Translations under genes and position numbers: made by a program
In this document: piece by piece, positions 10,534 through 17,935 of the stretch
How the letters are laid out: the number at the start of each line of letters is the position of its first letter
Numbering within the stretch: the stretch's first letter is position 1
Source of the DNA: Streptomyces sp. HUAS CB01
GTDB taxonomy: Bacteria > Actinomycetota > Actinomycetes > Streptomycetales > Streptomycetaceae
NCBI RefSeq assembly: GCF_030406905.1
Contig: NZ_CP129137.1
Span: 3,864,001 to 3,928,000, forward strand
DNA length: 64,000 nt
Direction: 5' to 3'
Notes under the pieces: model-generated
What the model was told of the DNA's origin: nothing
What the model saw: only the letters and a program-made list of their open reading frames with translations
The model's database searches: none

Positions 10534-11693
10534 CGCTTCCCCCTCCGCATACCGAGCCGCATCGTGGCCACGAGCTCCCGCTGCACCTCGCTCACCCCGC
10601 CCCCGAACGTGTTGATCTGTGCCGCACGGTTCATCCGCTCCAGCTCCCCGTCCCCCACGGCGCCCGGTGAACCGGCCCTCACCAGCCCCGCCTCGCCCGT
10701 GATTTCCTGGCACATCCGATAGACCTCGACGGCCGATTCGGTTCCCATGAACTTCACGCCGCTCGCGTCGCCCGGGGCGAGCCGGCCGGCCCCGACATCC
10801 CCCACCAGACGCCAGCTGAGCAGGCGCGTCGCCGCGAGCCGGGCATGCACTTCGGCCAGCCTCGAACGCACCCAGGACTCGTCAATCGCCCGCCGGCCCG
10901 TCACCGGATCGGGTGTGCGGGCCCGCTCCAGCGCCTCGGCCGCGAAGTCCTCCGCCTGCATGCCGATCGCGGCGAGCGCCACCCGCTCGTGGTTGAGCTG
11001 GCTGGTGATCAGTCCCCAGCCGCCGTTCTCCTCGCCGACGAGGCGGGTGGCCGGCACCCGGACGCCGTCGTAGTACGTCGCCGTCGTCGTGAGCCCGCCG
11101 ACCGTCTCGATCGGGGTCCAGGAGAAGCCCGGCGCATCGGTGGGCACCAGGAGGACCGAGATGCCCCGATGCCTGGGAGCCTCGGGATCGGTGCGGCAGG
11201 CCAGCCAGATCCAGTCCGCGTTCTGGGCGTTGGAGGTGAATGTCTTCTGCCCGCTGACGAGCCAGTCGCCCCCGTCCCGCACCGCCTTCGTGCGCAGCGC
11301 CGCGAGATCCGTCCCGGCCTCGGGCTCGGTGTAGCCGATGGCGAAGACGAGGTCACCGCGCAGGATCCGGGGGAGGAAGAACGCCTTCTGCTCGTCCGTC
11401 CCGTACGTCATCAGCGTCGGTCCGACCGTGTTCAGGGTGACCATGGAGACGGGCGCGCCCGCGCGGTACGCCTCGTCGAAGAAGACGAACTGCTCGTCCG
11501 GGCCCCGGCCCCGGCCGCCGTACTCGACGGGCCATCCGAGCCCGAGCAGGCCGTCGGCCCCTGTGCGCCGGAGCAGCCGGCGCTGCTCCGCGCGGTCGTC
11601 GGCCGCCGGGGGACCGTCCGGCATGAGGGCGCGGAAGTACGAGCGGAGTTCGGCGCGCAGCCGCTGCTGGCGCTGGGTCGGGGCGAGGTGCAC
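10530..11693 (-). CDS. acyl-CoA dehydrogenase (ChsE2/FadE29-like subunit)
   Basis: A 387-residue FAD-dependent acyl-CoA dehydrogenase and first gene of the operon. It shows the family signatures GYTEPEAGTDLAALRT, GQKTFTSNAQNADWIWLACRT and C-terminal INTFGGGVSEVQRELVA. It introduces the 2,3 double bond of an acyl-CoA ester. The GTG start at 11693 was chosen because GGGAGG lies eight bases upstream; a longer frame upstream lacks a ribosome-binding site and would run toward the operator. An inverted repeat TCTGAC-N5-GTCAGA lies about 55 bp upstream, so expression is probably controlled by a TetR-type repressor. Confidence 0.88.
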   Translation of the reverse strand: MHLAPTQRQQRLRAELRSYFRALMPDGPPAADDRAEQRRLLRRTGADGLLGLGWPVEYGGRGRGPDEQFVFFDEAYRAGAPVSMVTLNTVGPTLMTYGTDEQKAFFLPRILRGDLVFAIGYTEPEAGTDLAALRTKAVRDGGDWLVSGQKTFTSNAQNADWIWLACRTDPEAPRHRGISVLLVPTDAPGFSWTPIETVGGLTTTATYYDGVRVPATRLVGEENGGWGLITSQLNHERVALAAIGMQAEDFAAEALERARTPDPVTGRRAIDESWVRSRLAEVHARLAATRLLSWRLVGDVGAGRLAPGDASGVKFMGTESAVEVYRMCQEITGEAGLVRAGSPGAVGDGELERMNRAAQINTFGGGVSEVQRELVATMRLGMRRGKR

Positions 11694-11745
11694 GGCGGCG
11701 GCCTCCCGGGCGGCGCAGGGTGGGTTCTGGCGCAGGAGCAAGGTT

Positions 11746-11762
11746 TCTGACTGTCCGTCAGA
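11746..11762. promoter_or_regulatory. TetR-type operator of the igr-like operon
   Basis: TCTGAC-TGTCC-GTCAGA is a perfect 6-bp inverted repeat with a 5-bp spacer, about 55 bp upstream of the first dehydrogenase start. It differs in sequence and spacing from the palindrome before the acyl-CoA ligase, so two different repressors are likely. Confidence 0.6.
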
Positions 11763-11972
11763 TAGGGTCGGCTGTCAAGGTCATGAGCGCCCGTCACCCT
11801 GCGGGACGGCCACCCCGGCCGCCCCGGCGCCTTCCGCAAAGGGTGCGTCGCCCCAGCCTGCCCCGGGAGAAACGCCGGCTCCGCGAACGGCGAACGGCCC
11901 GCGCGCCGATGCCGCAGCACCGCCACGCAGGCCGTCGTTCACCCTCGGTCGTCCGCTCCCCGGGCGGCGCCG

Positions 11973-12284
11973 CTACCAGAGCGGCAGGAAGGTGATGGCG
12001 ATGTTCTCGTTCGACTGGTCGATCGCCGTGAAGGCCGACCCGTTAACACTGGCGGTGTTGTTCTGGTTGGACGCACCGGCGCCGGTGGCCACCTGCTGGG
12101 TGGTCGTCGAGTTGCCGAGGTTGTGACCGCCCACGCCACTGCCGCTGATGGTGGCCACGGCGGCGTTCGATCCGTCGCCCGCGAAGGCTCCGTTGTCGGC
12201 GTGCGCCACACCCGCGAAGAGGGCGGCGGCCAGGGGCAGCGCGGCGACGGCCGCCAGGGCGCGGGCGGTACGGATGCTTGCCAT
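11973..12284 (-). CDS. small secreted Asn/Thr/Gly-rich protein
   Basis: A 103-residue protein with a Sec signal peptide (MASIRTARALAAVAALPLAAALFAGVAHA, cleavage after AHA). The mature part of about 74 residues is rich in Asn, Gly, Ser and Thr, with no Cys and a hydrophobic end (AITFLPLW). Alternation such as NQNNTASVNGSAFTAIDQSN resembles beta-forming surface proteins in general composition, but it lacks the chaplin motif and does not look like a rodlin. The ATG at 12284 has GGAGGA six bases upstream. It stands alone between the catabolic operon and the Prim-Pol gene. I do not recognise a family. Confidence 0.75.
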   Translation of the reverse strand: MASIRTARALAAVAALPLAAALFAGVAHADNGAFAGDGSNAAVATISGSGVGGHNLGNSTTTQQVATGAGASNQNNTASVNGSAFTAIDQSNENIAITFLPLW

Positions 12285-12623
12285 GTCGATTCCTCCGAAG
12301 CATTGGAAGTGCACCGGGCAGCGGCACACGGGACGTGCGGAACTACGGCTGGAAACAAGGCGGTTGGCCGACCGCCCCGATCGATCTTCACGACGTCGCG
12401 CATCCAGAGTTGCCCAGCGGATCCCCGGCGGACCACACCGGAAGGGGGGATTCGCCCTCAAGCGTGAGGACATGTCGACAAACCCTCACCATGGCGCGAA
12501 TCTCGCAGCTCAACCGCCCGAGGGGCGCGAAACCCGCCCCCCTCAAGAGGAAAAGCGTTACGGCACATTTTCGGCCAATCTCCCCCTCTTCCCTTACTCG
12601 AACATTCGTACGAACATGGAGCC
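12285..12623. other. divergent intergenic region with lower GC
   Basis: This 339-bp gap separates the secreted-protein gene (minus) from the Prim-Pol gene (plus). It contains the promoters for both and becomes AT-richer toward 12550-12615, where the LexA-like site lies. No gene is seen. Confidence 0.6.
12598..12613. promoter_or_regulatory. LexA (SOS)-box-like site upstream of Prim-Pol
   Basis: TCGAACATTCGTACGA differs at one base from the actinobacterial LexA pattern TCGAACANNNGTTCGA. It ends ten bases before the Prim-Pol ATG, a position where repressor binding would block expression. Binding is inferred, not shown. Confidence 0.45.
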
Positions 12624-13493
12624 ATGGCCATCACCGACCGGCACACCGCCACCCTGGCCCTCGCCCACGCGCTCTCCGCCGCCGAGCGCGGGCTCCCCGT
12701 GATTCCCCTGTCCCCCACGAAGCTGCCCGCCCTGCCGTCACCGCACCGCCTGGACCCCGAACCGGCCCGCTGCCGGGGCGAGTGCGGCCTGCCCGGCCAC
12801 GGCGTGCACGACGCCACGGCCGACCCCGCCGCCGTGCGCGCGCTCTTCTCGGCCGCGCCGTGGGCCACGGGGTACGGCATCGCCTGCGGACGCCCGCCGC
12901 ACCATCTGATCGGCATCGACCTGGACGTCCGGACCGCCGCCACCGGCGCGACGGACTCGGTCGCGGCGCTGCGGCAGCTGGCGCTGCGGCACCTGTTCAG
13001 GGTCCCGGAGACGGTCACCGTCGTCACGCCGAGCGGCGGCCGCCATCTGTGGCTGACCGGCCCGCCCGACGTGGTGGTGCCGAACTCGGCGAGCCGCCTC
13101 GCCCCCGGCATCGACGTCCGCGGCGCCGGCGGCTACCTCGTCGGCCCGGGCTCGGTGTCGGCGCACGGCGCGTACCGGCTCGCACCGGGCTCGGCGGAGC
13201 TGCCCCCCGCCCCGTGCCCCGACGCCCTGCTGCGGCTGATCGCACCACCGGCGCGCCCCCGCCCTCCCGCGCCCGCCCGCGCTCCGCGTGGCGAGGGCCT
13301 GGTCCACTTCGTGCTCGCCGCCCACGAGGGGCAGCGCAACACCCGGCTTTTCTGGGCCGCCTGCCGGGCCTACGAGAACGGCATCGGCGAGACCCTCGCC
13401 GACGCGCTGACGGAGGCCGCCGTGCGCACCGGTCTGACCGAGCACGAGGCCCGGGCGACGATCGCGTCTGCGGCGCGGCTGACGGGCCGCTGA
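12624..13493 (+). CDS. bifunctional DNA primase/polymerase (Prim-Pol domain)
   Basis: A 289-residue protein made almost entirely of an archaeo-eukaryotic-type Prim-Pol domain. The catalytic acidic pair is visible in LIGIDLDV (about residue 95), then TPSGGRHLWL with the conserved His (about 140) and GIDVRGAGGYLVGPGS with a third Asp (about 160-175). A short helical C-terminal region follows; no helicase domain is attached. Members synthesise primers or extend DNA, often in plasmids and phages, but stand-alone chromosomal copies are common in Streptomyces. The LexA-like box just upstream suggests damage induction. A degenerate paralogue lies at 24455-25165. Confidence 0.85.
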   Translation: MAITDRHTATLALAHALSAAERGLPVIPLSPTKLPALPSPHRLDPEPARCRGECGLPGHGVHDATADPAAVRALFSAAPWATGYGIACGRPPHHLIGIDLDVRTAATGATDSVAALRQLALRHLFRVPETVTVVTPSGGRHLWLTGPPDVVVPNSASRLAPGIDVRGAGGYLVGPGSVSAHGAYRLAPGSAELPPAPCPDALLRLIAPPARPRPPAPARAPRGEGLVHFVLAAHEGQRNTRLFWAACRAYENGIGETLADALTEAAVRTGLTEHEARATIASAARLTGR

Positions 13494-13806
13494 AGACCGG
13501 CACCGAACCCGTGGCACCGCCGGCGCCCACTCGGCTCCGGCGGTGGCCGGCAGCGGGACACGGGCAACCCGCCCCACGCGAAGTGATATGCCTCACAGAA
13601 GAAACACGTCAATCGAGGGCAACTGCCCGAGTTGAGCACTTCGCCGGCCCTGTGAGACATCGTCAGGTCGCCCACCCCGCACGCAACTTGCTTCCGTACC
13701 GCAGGCGGCAGTCATACGATCACCACCGACCAGTCGCCTGCGTGAGGGAAACCGCGGTGGCTGCCCATGCTCCCGTACGCCGCCCCGGACCCCAGAAAAG
13801 GTGCTC
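13494..13806. other. intergenic region before the surface protein gene
   Basis: About 310 bp without a gene. A -10-like TACGAT lies near 13717 and probably belongs to the promoter of the downstream secreted protein, but no well-spaced -35 element was found. No riboswitch could be supported. Confidence 0.4.
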
Positions 13807-15153
13807 GTGACACTCCGCCGCACCGTGGCAACGGCCGTCGCCGCTGCCGTGACCACGCCCGCCGTACTGTTCGGCGCCTCGCCCGCGTTCGCCGAGACCG
13901 GACCGGCCGCCGCCTCGGTCACCACCCCCGTCACCGCCGAGGACGCCGGATCGCACGCCGGCGTCCTGCGCAACGCCGCACTGGCCGGAAAGCTCCGCGC
14001 CGCCGGGGAGCGGGCCGTCACGCCCTCCCTGGAGGAACTGGAGAAGGCCGCCGCCGAGGCGCAGAAGGCGTACGACGACGCCGTCGCCGCGGAGGAGGCC
14101 GCGCTCGCCGCCATGGAGGCAGCGCTCGCCGACGACTTCCCGCTCGCCGTCGCGGCCAGGGCTGCGAAGGAGAAGGCGGCCGACGCCGCCACCGCCAAGA
14201 CGAACGCCGACAAGGCCCTGGCCGACGCCGAGGCCGCGCTCGCCGCGCTGCCCGACACCGCCGGCCCGGAGGAGAAGGCCGCCGCCGAGAAGGCCGTCGC
14301 GGACGCCGCCGCCGCGGCCGGGACCGCCGCGGCCGCCAAGACCGCCGCCGACGAGAAGGCCGGGCAGGCCGCCACCGCCCTGGACGACGCCCGCGTCGCC
14401 GCCGTGCGCGCGTGGGGCAAGGCCGAGGAGGCCGTGAAGAAGGCCCTGGAGGCCAAGAAGGCCGCCGACAAGGCCCTCGAGGACGCCCTGGAGGAGCAGG
14501 ACCCGGTCCCGTGCAAGCCCGAGAGCGAGCTCACCGCGACCCTCTCCGGACTGCCCGCCAAGATCACCGCCGGTTCGACCGTCGAGATGAAGCTCCGCAT
14601 CACCAACGGCACGGACAGGACCCTCGACGAGGCCTGGCCGTTCGTCTACTTCCACGCGATCGAGAAGGGCGGTTACGCGCCCATCGACGACCGGATGCAC
14701 CTGCAGTGGTCGACGGCCACCCAGACCTGGACGGACGCCGGCGACGACTACACCGCCGGTTCCGTCAGCCCGCTGAAGGCCGGCGCCCACGCCGACATCA
14801 AGCTGCGGCTGACGGTCGACGCCGGCACTCCCGCCGCTGCGGGCGCCGCGTTCATCGCGGCCGACTACGTCAACACGGACGGCTCCTGCGGCGGCTCGCC
14901 GAAGCTGACCCCGTACGACTTCGAGGTCACCGACAAGGCCGCCCCGTCCCCCTCCCCGTCGTCCAGCACGGGCACGGGCACGCAGACCCAGACCACGACC
15001 ACCCAGCCGCTCACCACCACGAGCGGCAGCCTCGCCAGCACCGGCTCCTCCTCGGCCGTGCCGCAGCTCGCCGCCGCGGCCGGCGCGGCCGTGGCCCTCG
15101 GCGCCGGCGCGATCCTCGCGGCCCGCCGCCGGAAGGCGGACTCCGCCTCCTGA
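13807..15153 (+). CDS. secreted coiled-coil surface protein with LAxTG sortase signal
   Basis: About 448 residues: a Sec signal peptide ending near ASPAFA, a long Ala/Lys/Glu-rich helical segment (about residues 70-240) likely to form a coiled coil, a beta-rich domain (about 245-385), a Ser/Thr/Pro linker and a C-terminal sorting signal of LASTG, a hydrophobic stretch and RRRK. The LASTG form fits class E sortases of Streptomyces, which anchor proteins to peptidoglycan. The GTG at 13807 was chosen because AAAAGG lies five bases upstream; a GTG at 13801 overlaps that site. Two Cys (about residues 243 and 361) could form a disulfide. Function of the beta domain is unknown. Confidence 0.8.
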   Translation: MTLRRTVATAVAAAVTTPAVLFGASPAFAETGPAAASVTTPVTAEDAGSHAGVLRNAALAGKLRAAGERAVTPSLEELEKAAAEAQKAYDDAVAAEEAALAAMEAALADDFPLAVAARAAKEKAADAATAKTNADKALADAEAALAALPDTAGPEEKAAAEKAVADAAAAAGTAAAAKTAADEKAGQAATALDDARVAAVRAWGKAEEAVKKALEAKKAADKALEDALEEQDPVPCKPESELTATLSGLPAKITAGSTVEMKLRITNGTDRTLDEAWPFVYFHAIEKGGYAPIDDRMHLQWSTATQTWTDAGDDYTAGSVSPLKAGAHADIKLRLTVDAGTPAAAGAAFIAADYVNTDGSCGGSPKLTPYDFEVTDKAAPSPSPSSSTGTGTQTQTTTTQPLTTTSGSLASTGSSSAVPQLAAAAGAAVALGAGAILAARRRKADSAS

Positions 15154-15174
15154 CCGCGGCGACGCGGAGACGAC

Positions 15175-15209
15175 GGAAGGGCGCTACCGACGGGCGGGGG
15201 CGCCCTTCC
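15175..15209. terminator. bidirectional terminator between convergent genes
   Basis: GGAAGGGCGC pairs perfectly with GCGCCCTTCC across a 15-base loop. It lies in the 66-bp gap between the surface-protein gene and the convergent DUF427 gene. Confidence 0.7.
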
Positions 15210-15219
15210 GCGCATGCCC

Positions 15220-16032
15220 TCAGCGTCTGCTGAACACGCTGACCGGACGCTGCTGCCGCTCACCGTCGACGATGACGTCGACGAACTCGTCGTAGAAGGC
15301 GATCCGGTCCTTGATGACGCCCACGGCCGGCAGCGGATCGGGATAGCTCCAGGCGATGTCCGGCCGCACGTCGCCCTCACCCGCCCACGACCAGTACTCG
15401 GTCGCCACTCCCTTGTACGGGCAGCGGGTGCTCGTGTCGGTCTGCGTGAACAGGTCGAGGCGCACGTCCTCGCGCGGGAAGTAGTAGCGCACCGGCAGAT
15501 CCGTCTCGAACAGCAGCACGGGGGCCCGCGTGTCCGCGACGACCGTGCCCTCGATCTCGACCTGGACATGGCGAGTGCTGGGCAGCGCGTCGACGCGCTT
15601 GTGGGGATCACGTGGGTGCACGAAGATCTCCTCCTCCTCTTCGTACCAGTGGTCGAGGACCTCACGGCCGAACCAGGCGAAGCACACGCGGCCCGCCAGC
15701 TCCTCGCCGGGGCAGCCCCAGGCCGCGGAGCGAACGACCTCGTCGCCCACCACGAGGTCGTAGAACTCGGTCGCCCCCGCGTGACGCCGGCCCGGGGGCC
15801 GCTCGAACCTCCGCAACAGGTCCATCCGGACGTCCTCGGCCGGGAACGCGTAGACCGGCACGGGGACCCCGGGCTCCCACACCAGAACCGGACGGCGGCT
15901 GTCCACCACGGTGACGCCGCCCTTCGTGCCGCGGACCCAGCGGTCGCTGGGCTCCCAGACCAGGCTGTCGGCCGGTTCGGGACGGCGCCGGACCACGGGG
16001 GCGGTCCCCGACGTGCTCCCGGGTGTGGCCAT
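15220..16032 (-). CDS. DUF427 domain protein, two-repeat form
   Basis: A 270-residue cytoplasmic protein with two copies of the DUF427 fold. The first copy contains VVDSRRPVLVWEPGVPVPVYAFP (about residues 45-67) and the second VADTRAPVLLFETDLPVRYYFP (about 165-186), showing an internal duplication; the second is followed by CPYKGVATEYWS, the hallmark of the family. The biochemical role of DUF427 is not established. The ATG at 16032 has GGAGGAGG just upstream. It is transcribed alone, convergent with the surface-protein gene. Confidence 0.85.
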   Translation of the reverse strand: MATPGSTSGTAPVVRRRPEPADSLVWEPSDRWVRGTKGGVTVVDSRRPVLVWEPGVPVPVYAFPAEDVRMDLLRRFERPPGRRHAGATEFYDLVVGDEVVRSAAWGCPGEELAGRVCFAWFGREVLDHWYEEEEEIFVHPRDPHKRVDALPSTRHVQVEIEGTVVADTRAPVLLFETDLPVRYYFPREDVRLDLFTQTDTSTRCPYKGVATEYWSWAGEGDVRPDIAWSYPDPLPAVGVIKDRIAFYDEFVDVIVDGERQQRPVSVFSRR

Positions 16033-16404
16033 GGCCTCCTCCTCCGGTCGGTGCGGCGCCGTCCGGACTCGCGGGACCGTGCCGCCCTTCTGACCTCTCC
16101 ACCTTGGGGTTCGGCGACACCCGGCGCAACGCCGCGTCCCGGAGACGGCGGCGGGCCCGAGCACACCGTCGCCCGCGTATCCCGTCGTGCGAGTACCCCG
16201 TCGTGCGGGTGCCCTGTCGTGCGGGGGTGGCCTTCGTACGGGAGGCCCGCCCGCGCCGCCGACAGGGCGGGCTCGCCGTCCTTCCTTGATCGTCCGCCGT
16301 TACGGAACCGTCGTCTTCCCCCGTGCAACTCCCCTCTCCCCTGCGCCGTCTACCAGGCGGAACAGGGACCGCACAGGGACCACGCGCAGAAGGAGTCGAC
16401 CGAC
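16033..16404. other. divergent intergenic region with 16-bp repeats
   Basis: This 372-bp gap must hold the promoters of the DUF427 gene (minus) and the L,D-transpeptidase gene (plus). It contains the short tandem repeat at 16181-16228. No gene is supported here. Confidence 0.5.
16181..16228. repeat. three-copy 16-bp tandem repeat
   Basis: The core GTCGTGCG recurs at 16184, 16200 and 16216, giving an exact 16-bp period with related flanks (CCCGTCGTGCGAGTAC and variants). It lies upstream of the L,D-transpeptidase and could be a protein-binding array; this is inference. Confidence 0.6.
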
Positions 16405-17100
16405 GTGGGGGACATTCGCCGACGGGTAGCCGTCGCACTCGGGACCACCGCCCTGGTGGCCCCGCTCACCGTGGCGATGGGGAGCACGCCCGCGCACGCG
16501 GCGTCGTGCACGACGCAGACGGGGGCGTACCAGAAGCAGGTCGAGAAGTTCCTCGGCCGCCCGGTGGACGGGAAGCAGTCGCCGGCCGACTGCAAGGCGA
16601 TCCAGGCCTTCCAGACCAAGCACTCGATCAGCCCGAACGCGGGCCTGGCGGGGCCGGTGACCTGGGGCGTCATGGACCTCATGAACAGGCAGAAGGCCGT
16701 CGGCAAGAACCCGAACAAGGCCGGCAAGTGCCCGACGAACAAGGGCCGCATCGCCTGCGTCGACCTGACGCTCCAGCTCAGCTGGATCCAGGACGGCAAG
16801 AAGCTGGCCTACGGGCCGGTGCCGGTCCGGACCGGTCGCAACGGCCACGAGACCCGCACCGGGCTGAAGAAGATCTACTGGCGCAACATCGACCACGTGT
16901 CGAGCCTGTACAACGTGCCCATGCCGTACAGCCAGTTCTTCGACGGCGGCCAGGCGTTCCACTCCGTCGGCATCAGCGTCTGGGCCCCGCCCGGCTCGCA
17001 CGGCTGCGTGAACATGACCAAGAAGGACGCGGCCACGTACTGGAGCATGCTCCGCAAGGGCGACGACGTCTTCGTCTACGGCCGCAAGCCGGGCACCTGA
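16405..17100 (+). CDS. L,D-transpeptidase with peptidoglycan-binding domain
   Basis: A 231-residue exported protein: Sec signal peptide (cleavage near STPAHA), a PG_binding_1-like domain (about residues 40-95) and a YkuD L,D-transpeptidase domain (about 110-228). The catalytic site HSVGISVWAPPGSHGCVNM contains the conserved His and the SHGCVNM Cys. These enzymes make 3-3 crosslinks in the cell wall. The GTG at 16405 is preceded by AAGGAG at nine bases. It is monocistronic, followed by a tRNA gene. Assignment is firm; whether it acts in crosslinking or only hydrolysis cannot be told. Confidence 0.9.
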   Translation: MGDIRRRVAVALGTTALVAPLTVAMGSTPAHAASCTTQTGAYQKQVEKFLGRPVDGKQSPADCKAIQAFQTKHSISPNAGLAGPVTWGVMDLMNRQKAVGKNPNKAGKCPTNKGRIACVDLTLQLSWIQDGKKLAYGPVPVRTGRNGHETRTGLKKIYWRNIDHVSSLYNVPMPYSQFFDGGQAFHSVGISVWAPPGSHGCVNMTKKDAATYWSMLRKGDDVFVYGRKPGT

Positions 17101-17280
17101 CGCACCCCGGTCCCGGGGAGCGGGCCGTCTCCCGGCGGTGACCGCGACCACCGGCTCCGGCCGGTCTCCGTGGAGCAGCCAAGGAGTCCGGGCGCCGGAC
17201 GACTCTTCCCGGGCCGCCTCACGGGAGATCCCCGAGCCGGTAGGCTGTAGCCCGCTCCGCAGCAGGTGACGCGGGGCGGA

Positions 17281-17365
17281 GGTGGGTTGCCCGAGCGGCC
17301 TAAGGGAACGGTCTTGAAAACCGTCGTGGCGCAAGTCACCGTGGGTTCAAATCCCACACCCACCG
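17281..17365 (+). tRNA. tRNA-Ser (anticodon UGA)
   Basis: The acceptor stem GGTGGGT pairs with ACCCACC, the T arm is GTGGG-TTCAAAT-CCCAC, and the anticodon stem ACGGT/ACCGT encloses the loop CTTGAAA with anticodon TGA at 17315-17317. A long variable arm is present, as expected for serine tRNA. CCA is not encoded. Confidence 0.95.
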
Positions 17366-17374
17366 CAAGCGAAC

Positions 17375-17405
17375 GGCCCCTGACCGGGTGTACCGGTCCG
17401 GGGCC
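17375..17405 (+). terminator. terminator of tRNA-Ser
   Basis: GGCCCCTGACCGG pairs with CCGGTCCGGGGCC (one mismatch) around a five-base loop, ten bases after the tRNA end and followed by CTTCC. Confidence 0.75.
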
Positions 17406-17540
17406 CTTCCGCTGTTGACGTCGTTTCCCGGAACGACACCGCGCAGAGAGTGGTGACGTACGGTACGGGAAAAGGGCGCCCGGAATATCCGGCCGCCCTT
17501 TCCGGGAAGCTCAGTCGCCGCTCGACGGCGGCTCAGTGGC

Positions 17541-17747
17541 TCAGCGGTCGGCGATGTCCTCGCGGAGGCCGTCGGAGAACTCCCACCACGACAGAGGAAG
17601 CCAGTCGCCGTCGACAAAGGCATCCACCGTGGCGCCACGACCGCGGACCGTCACCGTCGTACCGGCCGGGTACGTGGCTCCGGAGAGGCCCGGTACGGGG
17701 ACGAGCAGGGTCCCTAGCCTTTGTGCTGCCACTTTCTCGCCCTCCAT
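17541..17747 (-). CDS. small hypothetical protein
   Basis: A 68-residue protein with good codon-position bias. It reads like a small beta-barrel of SH3 type (GTLLVPVPGLSGATYPAGTTVTVRGRG, then DGDWLPLSWWEFSD). No signal peptide or membrane segment. The ATG at 17747 has only a weak upstream purine stretch. It stands alone between tRNA-Ser and the dehydrogenase gene on the opposite strand. I do not recognise its function. Confidence 0.6.
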   Translation of the reverse strand: MEGEKVAAQRLGTLLVPVPGLSGATYPAGTTVTVRGRGATVDAFVDGDWLPLSWWEFSDGLREDIADR

Positions 17748-17935
17748 CTCGCTTTGACTCGGTGCGACACCTCAAGGCGCCACCCGGGGCGGGTATTCCT
17801 CCTGAGATTACCGGCTTGTCCGATCCCTCGGGCCGGAGAATCATGAGATGTGTGCCACAAGTGAGTCACAAGCGAAAGGAGGGCGGGGGCGGGGGGCCGC
17901 AGTCACGCACGCATCGCCCAGCGGAGGTCACAGCC

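Noticed and set aside
13660..13806. A cobalamin- or c-di-AMP-type riboswitch before the surface-protein gene
   Set aside because: Isolated resemblance (GAGGGAAAC, GCTGCCC) without the conserved core or pairing elements.
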